From Pseudophaeomoniella oleicola (Eukaryota > Ascomycota > Eurotiomycetes > Phaeomoniellales > Phaeomoniellaceae): a stretch of DNA of 64,000 nt. Below the pieces are notes generated by a model. That model saw nothing but the letters and a program-made list of their open reading frames with translations. It made no database searches and had not been told where the DNA came from. Shown one piece after another: positions 30,082-40,583 of the stretch (its first letter is position 1; the number at the start of each line of letters is the position of its first letter). Both the position numbers and the translations under genes were made by a program. The stretch lies in the NCBI GenBank assembly GCA_003868215.1, contig QWDQ01000049.1:62521-126520 (forward strand), written 5' to 3'.

Positions 30082-32952
30082 ATGCATCAACTACCAAGAA
30101 GGCCACCAGCCTCGGCCTCACCCGCCAACTCAGAGCGCACCAACCCCACAAGAACCAATAATCAAAGAGATAGAACAAGCTATGGTTCTGGGATCTCCGA
30201 GTCTTCTGAGGCTGCGGCGCAGGAACAACCATCGAGCGGTATGTCAAAGCTCAACCAGGTTATACAAAACTTCCATACAAAGGCCGCCTTGATCATATTA
30301 CATTCACGGGTGGATTTGGCGCCAGCGTATGGGAAAGGATCAAATAATAAAAGGGTCAATAAATGGTTTAATGTGGAACTAGATGAGACGGACGATTACA
30401 AAGACCAAATCAGGCCCTGGAAGACGTGCGATTACAGCGAAAATCGACCGGCTCCCCTTGTCATTGAGGTCTACTTAGATACTCAGGGTCTGGCGAACAA
30501 CCAGAGTCTGGTCATATTCGATGACCAAGGGAAGCGGTGTGATGTGAAGGAAGCGTTGGCGTCCTCATTCAGTTCCCGCTCCGGCAGACAGAGATCTTTG
30601 AATAAAGAGGAGGTGATTCTCGAACGGTGGACGATTGAGCTCGGCGAAGGAGGCTCTCCAACTTCTGGAGATCTCAATATCATTCTTCCTATCGTCTACA
30701 AGAAGAGCATTGTTCTCTTCAGATCCCTTTTCACCCTCTCTAACATTCTACCAGCTTACAGATTCTCTCGTCAGTTAGCAAAGCTACGTTCGAAAAGTCA
30801 ACTGAAGCTCAAGTTCCGCATCCTCGATCACGACCCGTCACCAGAGCTTTCCGAGTCTGACAATCTCACTGTCGCACTTTGTGATTCCCATGACAAAGTT
30901 GTGGAAGATTATTGTTTTGGTACTACCGACTCACCAGCAGGACCATTTTCTGTCAAAGTGACCTACCGTAAAAATTGCGACTTCCGCGTGGACGACTCAG
31001 AGGCCATATTGAGCTCTCGATTCATGGGTGCAGACGATGAATTCTTCAAGCCATCCCTCCCTAAGGAAGAAAGAGCCTCGAATAAAGGGCCAGAGATCGG
31101 TTCTCTACCCTCGAAAAGTCGCGATGTAGAGCGACCGGATCGAAGCCAGGCTTATGGTAGTTTGTCCACCTTCCATCAGGTCGGCCCTACGTCCGGCTCT
31201 AGTCCGTTGTCTGCCCTGCGGAACGTCCACAGTCCTGGTGCGGATTCACCTCCTCCGACCCGGCCGATGCCAAGCCAAAGATCCAGCACCTCATCTCGCT
31301 CGTCACTGAGGAACGAAGGCATCGCAGGAATGAGTCGTAGGCCATCTGTGTCTTTCCAGCCTTTCAAAGGTCCAACGCTCTCGGCATCTCCTGTTCCTTC
31401 GCTTGGAACATCGCCACGGCTAGCATCTGGACGTGCGGCGCCGTTATCGGCATTGAGCGAAGCACGAGGCATACCGTCATCACAAGTACCTAGCGCCGCG
31501 AGCATAGCGCGCAAGCCTCCAGAACAAGCCATTGCCTCATCGACCTCGAGCTCACCTAAGCCTGCTCCCATCACAAGATACAGCAGCAGCTTCAGCCATC
31601 GCCGTGGCAGATTATCATCTGGCGGTACTGTGAAGACCGATGAAGATCAGAACAGCAGTGGTAAAACCAGCGCGGCTTCTTCAGCCCAACCAGGTTCTGG
31701 CTTGATGGCAGAGGCGACCGGTGGTAGTTCAGGCTCGGTCCAAGAAGACGACGAGAACATCTCTGACTTTCTAAAGATGCTGGACACCAAGAAAGACTTA
31801 CTAACACCGTCCACTCCTGCTGGCGTAGAAGCTTCTACGAGAAGAACGTCGGCTGCATTGACGCGCTTCCATCGTATGCGCGATTCAAATGCAGCACTCT
31901 CCGAGTCCATGTCATCATCCTTGATGCTCCACCGGTCATCGAGTTCCTCTAGTCGACAGCTTTCCAGCGTTCCACCGATGGTTGCAGCGACCTCCACGTC
32001 GACGTCTTCATCGCCTGGGAAACCGATATCTCCCCACACGCCGCATACCCCGGCAATCCCTTCCCGCCTCAGTGCGAACAGCATCATTGACTATACGCAA
32101 CCTGATCCCGACGACGGTCGTCACCCTGCCATCAACGAAAGTCCAGAGCCTCGTTCAGAAGATGCTGCAAGCGAAGGCACTGCTACTGAGACCGCAAATG
32201 TGAATCCTGGCGCGATTGATATTCCCACTTCTCCACGACCATTCAGTGCGCCTTACCGTCGATCGAGCTCACTGGCGCAGCGCCGAGCAGCTGACCTCGA
32301 CGATGATTTGGGGGATCTTTATCCTACGCGAAGTGCTAGTCTCGGGGCTGAAGAACGTCAATTGCCTACCGCTAGTGCCCTTGTGCGTCAACAGGAAAGT
32401 GAGAGTCTCGAAGAAGACCTAACGCGCCGGGAAAGCCTACGGGGCGGAGACTCTCCTCGAGAGTCTTCGAGACGACCTTTAGGATCTCGAGGGCAATCGT
32501 CGTTGGACTATCTAAAATACGGCCCTCAGAACATTGCTACGGGTGATGGCTCAAATTCTGCCTCCGGCTCAGCATCCGGAGGTTCATCGACACATCAAGT
32601 ATATCGAACGCGGGCAACGCGAGGCGCTGGTCGCGGTCACAATACTCAGGGATCAACTTCCAGCTTTGGTATAGGTGCTGTGGACCGTCCAGGGAGCGCA
32701 AGTTCTGAGACGTGGAGTCGTAGAGGCGGAAGAGCCAGCTTTTCACGTCCGGAGAGCCGTCTTGATGAAGATGAACCGTTTTTATTTGCAATGAGTGATC
32801 TTGGTGGTGCCGGTGGTCTTACAGGCGGCGGGTCTCGTAGGAGTACGGACGAAGCTCGAAGCGGAGATTCCAACTTCCGACGTGGAAGTGGTACGAGTAG
32901 AAGAGGTGGTTCGGGATCAGGAAGTGGTGCGAATTTCGCCCCTTGGTCGTGA
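30082..32952 (+). CDS. atg13: Autophagy-related protein 13 (Atg13)
   Basis: A single exon of 956 residues. The ATG at 30082 was chosen because the frame upstream offers only TTG. Residues about 55-300 form the HORMA domain (KLNQVIQNFHTKAALIILHS, NKWFNVELDETDDYK, RPAPLVIEVYLDTQGL, LERWTIELGEG, IVLFRSLFTLSNILPAYRF, VKVTYRKNCDFRVDDSEAIL). The rest is Ser/Pro-rich and disordered, with the segment NISDFLKMLDTKKDL near residue 560 resembling the Atg17/Atg1-binding region. Atg13 activates Atg1 kinase and scaffolds the pre-autophagosomal structure; in yeast TORC1 phosphorylates this kind of Ser-rich tail. The C-terminus is Gly/Ser/Arg-rich and ends PWS. Confidence 0.93.
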   Translation: MHQLPRRPPASASPANSERTNPTRTNNQRDRTSYGSGISESSEAAAQEQPSSGMSKLNQVIQNFHTKAALIILHSRVDLAPAYGKGSNNKRVNKWFNVELDETDDYKDQIRPWKTCDYSENRPAPLVIEVYLDTQGLANNQSLVIFDDQGKRCDVKEALASSFSSRSGRQRSLNKEEVILERWTIELGEGGSPTSGDLNIILPIVYKKSIVLFRSLFTLSNILPAYRFSRQLAKLRSKSQLKLKFRILDHDPSPELSESDNLTVALCDSHDKVVEDYCFGTTDSPAGPFSVKVTYRKNCDFRVDDSEAILSSRFMGADDEFFKPSLPKEERASNKGPEIGSLPSKSRDVERPDRSQAYGSLSTFHQVGPTSGSSPLSALRNVHSPGADSPPPTRPMPSQRSSTSSRSSLRNEGIAGMSRRPSVSFQPFKGPTLSASPVPSLGTSPRLASGRAAPLSALSEARGIPSSQVPSAASIARKPPEQAIASSTSSSPKPAPITRYSSSFSHRRGRLSSGGTVKTDEDQNSSGKTSAASSAQPGSGLMAEATGGSSGSVQEDDENISDFLKMLDTKKDLLTPSTPAGVEASTRRTSAALTRFHRMRDSNAALSESMSSSLMLHRSSSSSSRQLSSVPPMVAATSTSTSSSPGKPISPHTPHTPAIPSRLSANSIIDYTQPDPDDGRHPAINESPEPRSEDAASEGTATETANVNPGAIDIPTSPRPFSAPYRRSSSLAQRRAADLDDDLGDLYPTRSASLGAEERQLPTASALVRQQESESLEEDLTRRESLRGGDSPRESSRRPLGSRGQSSLDYLKYGPQNIATGDGSNSASGSASGGSSTHQVYRTRATRGAGRGHNTQGSTSSFGIGAVDRPGSASSETWSRRGGRASFSRPESRLDEDEPFLFAMSDLGGAGGLTGGGSRRSTDEARSGDSNFRRGSGTSRRGGSGSGSGANFAPWS

Positions 32953-33992
32953 TGAATTTTTCTTCTTCTCTTCAGATTGCAAAACATGTTTTAGGTCTAT
33001 ATTATTTTACGGCGGCAGGCACGGCGACAAGGCGTTTTCACTTTTGGCGGTGAGCAATATCTGGGTTCATGGGTATTGGCGGTTCTACATAGAAGGACAG
33101 ACTGTTGCTGCTCAGGCTGAAATTACGCGACCCAGTATGAAGGAGACTGATGAAAGGGTCTCCCAGGCAAAGGCATCCAAACCACCACAGAGAGGCATTT
33201 GGATAATGTCTCTATGAGGGCTTACCACGACTGACTATTTATTCTTTTTATATCGGAAACATCAGATACGTACTATATCTTTGATGGAATATAGTGCGTT
33301 CCAACCTCTGCATGTGAAATTTTGACAAAGTAACACCCTCTGCTTGAAATGATCCTTGCTCAACTTTGGTATGGTGCTACAGCTTGTTTGACGGCTGTGG
33401 TGAATGGAGCAGGAGTTCATGGCCGGAAAGACGATTGTGATTGGTGACAAGCCTTGTAACTCAGATTATCGAGGCATAGATCTCCCTATAAGTATCGCCT
33501 GGATACAATAGCGGGGACGGCGGGACATTGAGTGTATGAATCATTGCGGAGTGTACTACGATATGGAAGACCATCGCTGGGCTGGCGCATTCTTCCGGGC
33601 GCATTCATATCATTGAGGAACATTGAGATAAAGAACACGCTTCCTTTCAAACGTTGTATTATTGATTCCTGTACAATATCGAATATCTCGGATAGCTTTA
33701 TTTTCGTCGTCTAGATCACAACGACCTCATTCACCTCCGCAGATAAGCTCGCATCGTTCCAAGTCCATCTCTATCGCCAGCCTACCACGACGATTTGCCA
33801 TTTACACTGCAAATCCAAGACTACGAAAAGGATTCACAGCGCGCCACCACTGACCGAGGATCGCGTCTCCTTTACCCTCTTGCCGAGAGTTTCTTGCCCT
33901 CTACAGCGCCTTTAAACACGCCGTACTCCTCTTGAGAGTATAGCGAGGCCGATAGCGGGGAACAAGGACTCTTTGGCGGACCAGTAAAACAC
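32953..33992. other. Intergenic atg13-IBTK-like gene
   Basis: 1040 bases with no supported gene. Open frames such as 33532-33853 lack coding character. The right end is the presumed promoter and leader of the next gene. Confidence 0.45.
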
Positions 33993-36900
33993 ATGAGTGA
34001 ATATCTCTGGCGGTATTACCTCGAAAATGATGTCGAGAGGTTTCGGCAATTTCTGGCGCAAGCCAATTATACAGGCACCGGGCCCGGTAATGCGGTGTTC
34101 AAGATAGGCAGTCCCTCGGGGCTCGCCACGTCTCCGCGAACCCCGTTCAAATCTCGAAAGACCACAGATATAAGAACCCCCGGAAGCTACGGGAAAGGTA
34201 CCACAGGCGGTCAGCTATTGACGAGGACCGACCTAAACTTTAGAGATGCAAATGGCTGTACCATTCTGCATCATGCTGCGACTGCTTCAGACAACGATGC
34301 ATATGGCTTCGTTCAGGCTTTGCTTGACGTGCCATTCATTGACCTTTACATCCAAGATGCTGAGAGTGGGTGGACTGCTTTACATCGCGCTTTGTACTTT
34401 GGGAACATTGCGGCGGCGCAGGCGATCATGCTGCGTGACGTTCGAGACGCCACCGACTACACGTCTGGCCTGGCACATACGCACATGGGTGGGCTTATCA
34501 AGATCAAAGATCACGAGGGCAATAGCCCTTTCGAAGTGTTCGGCCTAACTGTAGCATCGCGCGATCTTCACAGGGATGCGCAGACGATAGATGGAAGAAA
34601 TGTAGAGGATGATGACTCCTCCGTTGGAAATGGGGATACCTACGGCGATGAAGAAGGAATGAGGTCAAAGATCATCAAGCCAAGGATCAACCTCCACGGT
34701 GACGAGGTGTTTATGTTTGGCAGTAATAAGAACTTGACTCTTGGTGTAGGAGACGAAGACGACAGACAATTTCCAGAGCGGCCACCATTCGAGAGACCAG
34801 AGCACTTGCTTCATCGCTTTCATCAGGACTTGCTTGATAGGCAGGCCAATGTATATGAAGCACAAGATCTCGGATCTAGTCAGCTTATGTCGTCCTCCAA
34901 GGATGACTTGCCTGCTGTTATTAAGCATCAGCCGTTGAAGACCCAAGATATAGTCATGTCGAAATTGTCTACTGCCATTATTACGGCAGATCCAGAGTCG
35001 AATTTGTTCATGACTGGCTTCGGCCCTGGAGGTCGCCTTGGTACTGGGGATGAGGCCACTCGATTCAAGCTGGTCTGTATCGAAACTGGTGGTCTCTCTG
35101 GCAAAAAAGTTGTGAGCGTTGCCCTTGGTCAAGATCACACAATCGCAATATCAGACAAGGGTGAAGTCTTTACGTGGGGAAACAATAAGTTTGGGCAACT
35201 CGGATATTCTTTACCCACGCCTGCGCCGGGTCAAGATGTTCCAATGCAACTGGTGCCAAGGCAATTGTTCGGATCCATGAAGAAGGAGATGGTCCTTGGT
35301 GCAGCAGCATCAGCAATCCATTCCGCCATATTTACGAACAATGCTCTCTATACCTTCGGCAAGAATGATGGACAACTGGGTCTGATGGATGCTGATGCTC
35401 GGTCTCTGGAAATACAGCAATCGCCACGAAGGGTAGGTGCAAATCTACTGCAAAGCCCTATACAAGCAGTATCCGCCATCGATGAAGCTACCATCATACT
35501 GCTAGAGAGTCATGATGTCGTAGTCATGACTCATTACGGCTGGACTAAAGTTGTATTTCCTCTGGGAGGGTTTGACCGACACATCTTGACCGGGACAACA
35601 CCCAGTCAACGATACATCAGCAATGTACGCAATCACATAACTAAGGTCACCGCCGGTGGAAACACGATCTGTGCACTTTCGGCCTTTGGCGAGGTCTTCA
35701 CCGTGGATGTTGCCCAGCGTCATGATGCCCGGTCAGCGAGTACTTCTACGACCCATCCCGTCAAGGCAAGGAATGCACTGCCACCACCGTTGCGTGTATG
35801 GTCGATCCGGAAGTCGCATATGGCGGCAAGGGATGTGGCGGTGGGACAGCATGGCTCCATCATTCTTTGTACTGAAGCTGGATCGGTCTGGCGCAAGGAG
35901 AAGCGGACAAAACTGAAAAATACCAAGAGTCCAGCGGCTCGTGCAAAAGACTACAAGTTCGTCCGAGTGCCTACTTTAACGCGTGCTATTGCAGTGAGAA
36001 GCAACGCATTCGGTGCTTTTGCTTCGGTACGCAAAGATACGGATGTCACTAGAGAACAGGTTGATGTGGATCCCCCCACGCTGTGGACGGATCTGCTCCC
36101 ATTGTTACCCTTTCGTAACTTTCAAGCATCCCATGAGGAATCTGACGATGAATATCCTGGCACCAACGGTCGGGCCCCAGTACCTCTGTCCACCAACCCA
36201 GAGGCTATCAAACAGGCATTAATTCTGTCCAAGGATCCAGAGAACGAGATCCAGGATATCCTTCGGTATCATGAGCCAATCAGTGATTCCTCATACGATG
36301 TATGGATTGTCTCAAACGTGACAGATGTCCGGATTCCGGTACACGCCTTTATGCTTGCAACGCGAAGCAATGTCTTGCGACGTGCCTTCAACGAATTCCA
36401 GCAATCATACTACTTCTCCATACCAGACGTTGCTTCCATGGAGTACGGCAAAGACGGCCAGATCCAATTACTATTCAATGGAGCAGATTTTTATACACTG
36501 GTGAATCTGGTTCTCTACATCTATTGTGATGCCATCGTTGACATTTGGCATTATACACGAAGATCGCCGGAGTCGGCTGCGCGCTACAGGCAGATTCGCA
36601 GAGAGCTCATGGATATATCCCAGAAGTTGGAAATGAAGGGACTTGAACGAGCCGCGAGGTTGCAAGTTGATCCTGGCAGACGCCTTCATCTAGACATGGA
36701 ATTGGCCTTTGCTGATGAAGACTACTTCATCGATGGTGACATCGCGATACAGCTTGCCGGTGACGTTGAACTCAAAGCGCACAGTGCACTCGTTTGTCTC
36801 CGTTGCCCTTTCTTTGAGGCCATGTTTTATGGCCGCGCTGCAGGCAAATGGGTTGCATCGAGACGGGACACTGCGGCAGATGCAGCAGAAACCGTGAAGG

Positions 36901-39011
36901 TTGATCTCAAGCACATAGAGCCTGATATCTTTACTATGGCCTTGAGGCATATCTATGCAGATACTGGGGAGGAGCTCTTCGATGAGGTAGTGACTAAAGA
37001 TCTCGATGAGTTCTTGGATGTCGTCCTCGAAGTTATGTCGGTAGCCAACGAGCTTATGCTTGATCGTCTTGCACAAATCAGTCAAAGGATACTCGGCAGG
37101 CATATCAACATCCGCAACGTATGCCATCTTCTCAACGCAGTGGCTCCTTGCACAGTTGATGAATTCAAGAAGGTAGCTCTCGAATATATCTGTCTCAACC
37201 TCGAGGTCATGCTTGAAAATCGTCTACTCGAGGAACTTGACGAGGATCTACTGGTGGAGCTTGACACTGTTGTCCAAAGCAACCAAATAGAGCATTCCTT
37301 GATCGCGAGGAGCGGGAAGGCCGATGAAGAGTTACTCGAGGCACATCCGGAATTAGTCGAGCAACTGGAATTGGGCCGACAACGTAAGATCGATTCTATG
37401 CGGCTTAAAACACGTCTTTATGAAGATGAAGATCGCTCTCTCACGAGTAACCGGTTCCGGGTTGGTAGCGTCGACAAATCGCCGAGTCTCAATCACCGTC
37501 CCAACGCCACGCGTAGGGAGACAATATCACCCGGGACAAGTCCCGCATTACGTGCGAAGGCATCCACCAACGACCTCCTGTTCGATATGGATGACGAAGA
37601 AACAACGGAACCCTCAAGTCCCCAACTGGGTTCTGACATACCATCTCCTAGTATCAGACCTCGAGATTTGGATGACTTCCCTTCCAGGACACTCAAAGAA
37701 AGTGACTGGACCGATGTAAAGGGCAAATCGGTGTCTCGCAGCATTGCCACAACTCTATCCAGCGTCAATGACTCTTCCATGTCAAGATCTAAACAAGCTC
37801 CAGCGGCCCAAGCAAGAAGCGCTTCGTCTCAACCCTTGTCTACAACTACCGGATTTGTCACCACAAGCAAACCATGGGCGGCTGCACCGACTGCAGAGAA
37901 AACTGACCTGAAGGATATCATGTCGCAGACATCTTCAAGTCATAAAATATCCAGTCTCTCGACTGCCTTGAATTCAAGCCACGAAGAAACTGCCCGTCCT
38001 TCGTTCCCTGGCAAGATGTCACAAAAAGAACGCAAGAAAATGCTCGAGCAACAACGCCAAGTGTTGTCCGAAGAGAAACAAAAGCCTAGCCCGAAACCCT
38101 GGACTCCAGAAAGTGATAAGCCTCACAAGTCCTCATCACCGTGGAAAGCTGTGCGTGCACCTTCGGCCCCGGCGGTGACCGACATATCCAATGCAAGTGC
38201 CTCGACACCACCTACCCGTCAGCCAGGCCGACCCAACATGACACTTCGTCAAACGGTAGCTGGCACCCCACCGATCGCAGAAGCCACTTCACCTGCTACC
38301 TCACCAGCTTTACCCAAGTCTACAGCTTCTGGAGCCCGACCTTCTCCTCAGCCTAACCCTTCCTCGAATACTTCGCTCTCTCAGTCCCAAGCGGTGACGC
38401 CGCAAATCCAATCCATTCGTCATACCCCACGCCCTTCGCCATCCTCTTTCCAGGCGACGTCCAAAACGTCGCTCGTAGAGATTCTCAATCAACAAGCAAG
38501 CGAGAAGATTGCCATCACCGAGGCGCGTACGGCCAAGCGTTCACTACAAGACATTCAAGCCGAGCAAGAGTTTCAAGCTTGGTGGGATCAGGAGAGTAAA
38601 AAGGCTATGGCTGAGGAAGAAGCGCTGCAAAGAGCGGAGAAGGCCAGTACCTCTAGTAGGGGAAGAGGTGGAAAAAGAGGAGGTGGTCGAGGCGGTGGTC
38701 ATTCATCTGGTAAAGAGAGGGTAGGCAGAGGTGGAAACCGTGGCGATACCAAGCACGAACCTAATGGATCCAAACCAACGAACGCGACTGCGCCACCTGA
38801 CAATCGTTCTGGCCAAGGCTTGGCTTCCAAAGTCTCAGGAACGGAAATGGACCGCCCTCTCTCTCTGGCTGACTCCGCCCCATCAGCTCCTCAGCCTTCT
38901 CTTCATCATCATCATCATCCTCCTCATCCTCCTCCTCGAGGAAGTGGTACCGGCGCTCCCACGATCAGTTCTAAAAGCAGGGGCAAACCAAGGGCGCCAA
39001 GAGGTACCTGA
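33993..39011 (+). CDS. IBTK-like protein with ankyrin, RCC1 and tandem BTB domains
   Basis: An intronless frame of 1672 residues. Residues about 75-190 hold ankyrin repeats (NFRDANGCTILHHAATASDN, SGWTALHRALYFGNIAAAQA, DHEGNSPFEVF). RCC1-type repeats follow from about 245 to 620 (VFMFGSNKNLTLGVGD, LFMTGFGPGGRLGTGD, VFTWGNNKFGQLGY, LYTFGKNDGQLGLMD). Two BTB/POZ domains start near 765 (DVWIVSNVTDVRIPVHAFML) and 916 (IQLAGDVELKAHSALVCLR). The last 500 residues are disordered, with a Glu/Lys helix, an RGG-like Gly/Arg patch and a six-His run near the end. The domain order is that of human IBTK, a substrate receptor for cullin-3 ubiquitin ligases; the fungal protein probably has a similar role. Confidence 0.88.
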   Translation: MSEYLWRYYLENDVERFRQFLAQANYTGTGPGNAVFKIGSPSGLATSPRTPFKSRKTTDIRTPGSYGKGTTGGQLLTRTDLNFRDANGCTILHHAATASDNDAYGFVQALLDVPFIDLYIQDAESGWTALHRALYFGNIAAAQAIMLRDVRDATDYTSGLAHTHMGGLIKIKDHEGNSPFEVFGLTVASRDLHRDAQTIDGRNVEDDDSSVGNGDTYGDEEGMRSKIIKPRINLHGDEVFMFGSNKNLTLGVGDEDDRQFPERPPFERPEHLLHRFHQDLLDRQANVYEAQDLGSSQLMSSSKDDLPAVIKHQPLKTQDIVMSKLSTAIITADPESNLFMTGFGPGGRLGTGDEATRFKLVCIETGGLSGKKVVSVALGQDHTIAISDKGEVFTWGNNKFGQLGYSLPTPAPGQDVPMQLVPRQLFGSMKKEMVLGAAASAIHSAIFTNNALYTFGKNDGQLGLMDADARSLEIQQSPRRVGANLLQSPIQAVSAIDEATIILLESHDVVVMTHYGWTKVVFPLGGFDRHILTGTTPSQRYISNVRNHITKVTAGGNTICALSAFGEVFTVDVAQRHDARSASTSTTHPVKARNALPPPLRVWSIRKSHMAARDVAVGQHGSIILCTEAGSVWRKEKRTKLKNTKSPAARAKDYKFVRVPTLTRAIAVRSNAFGAFASVRKDTDVTREQVDVDPPTLWTDLLPLLPFRNFQASHEESDDEYPGTNGRAPVPLSTNPEAIKQALILSKDPENEIQDILRYHEPISDSSYDVWIVSNVTDVRIPVHAFMLATRSNVLRRAFNEFQQSYYFSIPDVASMEYGKDGQIQLLFNGADFYTLVNLVLYIYCDAIVDIWHYTRRSPESAARYRQIRRELMDISQKLEMKGLERAARLQVDPGRRLHLDMELAFADEDYFIDGDIAIQLAGDVELKAHSALVCLRCPFFEAMFYGRAAGKWVASRRDTAADAAETVKVDLKHIEPDIFTMALRHIYADTGEELFDEVVTKDLDEFLDVVLEVMSVANELMLDRLAQISQRILGRHINIRNVCHLLNAVAPCTVDEFKKVALEYICLNLEVMLENRLLEELDEDLLVELDTVVQSNQIEHSLIARSGKADEELLEAHPELVEQLELGRQRKIDSMRLKTRLYEDEDRSLTSNRFRVGSVDKSPSLNHRPNATRRETISPGTSPALRAKASTNDLLFDMDDEETTEPSSPQLGSDIPSPSIRPRDLDDFPSRTLKESDWTDVKGKSVSRSIATTLSSVNDSSMSRSKQAPAAQARSASSQPLSTTTGFVTTSKPWAAAPTAEKTDLKDIMSQTSSSHKISSLSTALNSSHEETARPSFPGKMSQKERKKMLEQQRQVLSEEKQKPSPKPWTPESDKPHKSSSPWKAVRAPSAPAVTDISNASASTPPTRQPGRPNMTLRQTVAGTPPIAEATSPATSPALPKSTASGARPSPQPNPSSNTSLSQSQAVTPQIQSIRHTPRPSPSSFQATSKTSLVEILNQQASEKIAITEARTAKRSLQDIQAEQEFQAWWDQESKKAMAEEEALQRAEKASTSSRGRGGKRGGGRGGGHSSGKERVGRGGNRGDTKHEPNGSKPTNATAPPDNRSGQGLASKVSGTEMDRPLSLADSAPSAPQPSLHHHHHPPHPPPRGSGTGAPTISSKSRGKPRAPRGT

Positions 39012-40583
39012 TTCTGGTTGGCAGTGCAGACATGCAAGGTGTAATACCGAGCCCCGCCAGTTGTTGTTACCATACACGGGCAACGAAGAGTCTCCAAGTT
39101 ACAAATAAATTATTGACACATGCAAAATATGTCAGTTCACACAACCAAGCGATGTACTACCCATGTCTGGGAAATCAACTTGGCTCGCCTGGATTATCCG
39201 GTTCGATTCGATTCTATTGTGTATATACCATTGTAAGACTTAGCGAAAACCTTGTATGGAAGAGCCGGGTGGTGTCATCTGGAGAGTCTGTAATGTACAA
39301 GTCGATAAAATGTGTATCTCTGGTCTTTTCTGTTGAGAATACAAAGTACGTCAGGTATGTAGGTGTCTGTCTATCTTATGTATGTATATTCCTAATAGAG
39401 ACGTAGGTGTAGGTTAGGACAAGTTCTTTTTACTTCTTTTTAACTAATGACGATCGACAAGTTCCTTCTTGTCTCCCGATCCGGGAGTGGGCAGTGGACA
39501 GTGGGAAGTGGGCAGTGGGAAGTGGGAGTTCCGAGATTAAGACCAAGTTAATTATTGGAAGTAGCCAGGTGCGGTCAACGGAAACAATTCCGCAAGGGAG
39601 TTTACTGATGAGATGAGATTGATAAGCATTTCCTGATCAAAAAGTGAACGTTAGTCATGATCTCCGTAGTAATCTAGTACTACGTAGATGTAGGATTATT
39701 GGCATCTAATCTCTCCACTACGCTGCTTCATACTATCATAGTACAGCGGCCCCGATGTCGTTTGTAGGAAGTAGGATGTAGTCATGCATTGGAAATCACG
39801 CAAGAATATCTTCACCCTCTTCACCCTCAACCTTCATCCGGAGTTTTTCCTGTTTAGATTCAGCCATGCGATCAGTTCAATTGAAACACCCGTTCCCTGA
39901 CTATATGACGAGCTGCAGGCAGGCCAATCAACTCGGCCGATAAGATCATGCCACTTACTCTGTACGTGTATAATACTACATTAATACTAGGGAACCTGGT
40001 CTTTGAAAACACTGACCCTACGTGACTAGTACAAATCCGACCAGACCGACTGCGACCACATCGGCCACCCATGCGCCATCCGAGACCATCAATCCGTCTG
40101 CCAAGGACCGGATGCAAAGTATCTACGATAGTCCGACCTAATGGAAGCTTTCCTGCTCCTGAACAATCAAACCTTGACTACTGTAAGGTACCCGATCCAC
40201 GGCGGTAGCAAGACCGCGCATTATTATTCAGCGAACCTGGGTTTGTTTCCTGCCAAAACACATTGCATAGAGTTTCCGCAGCATCATGGCTAACTGCGCT
40301 GAGTTAGTCTTTGCCTTGAACCTCTGATTGCAATAAAACTCAATGCCTGATGCCAGCCAAGAGAGAGGAGAGGCTGTACGACGGAGTACTACGTAGCACA
40401 TGTGCCTCTCACGGCTCTCCCACATGCAATGGATCCACGACATGTCCGAAAGTCCTATTTAGAGCAATGGGTTCCCTCTGACCACAGACCCGAGTATCAT
40501 TGCCACATCCAGGAGTTCGACAACCTTTCGTAATCCCCTATCGCTCATTACTTCCATAATATCGACAGTCCTTACCACGGAAC
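39012..40583. other. Large spacer with repeats
   Basis: No gene was found in 1.57 kb. 39484-39528 is a tandem array of GTGGGCAGTGGGAA-like units. TACTACGTAG palindromes lie at about 39678-39687 and 40387-40396. The right end, from about 40450, should contain the promoter of the secreted binding protein. Confidence 0.5.
39484..39528 (+). repeat. GTGGGMAGTGGG minisatellite
   Basis: Alternating GGGCAGTGG and GGGAAGTGG units run for about 45 bases of G-rich DNA. The spaced G-triplets could form a G-quadruplex on this strand (inference). Confidence 0.8.
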
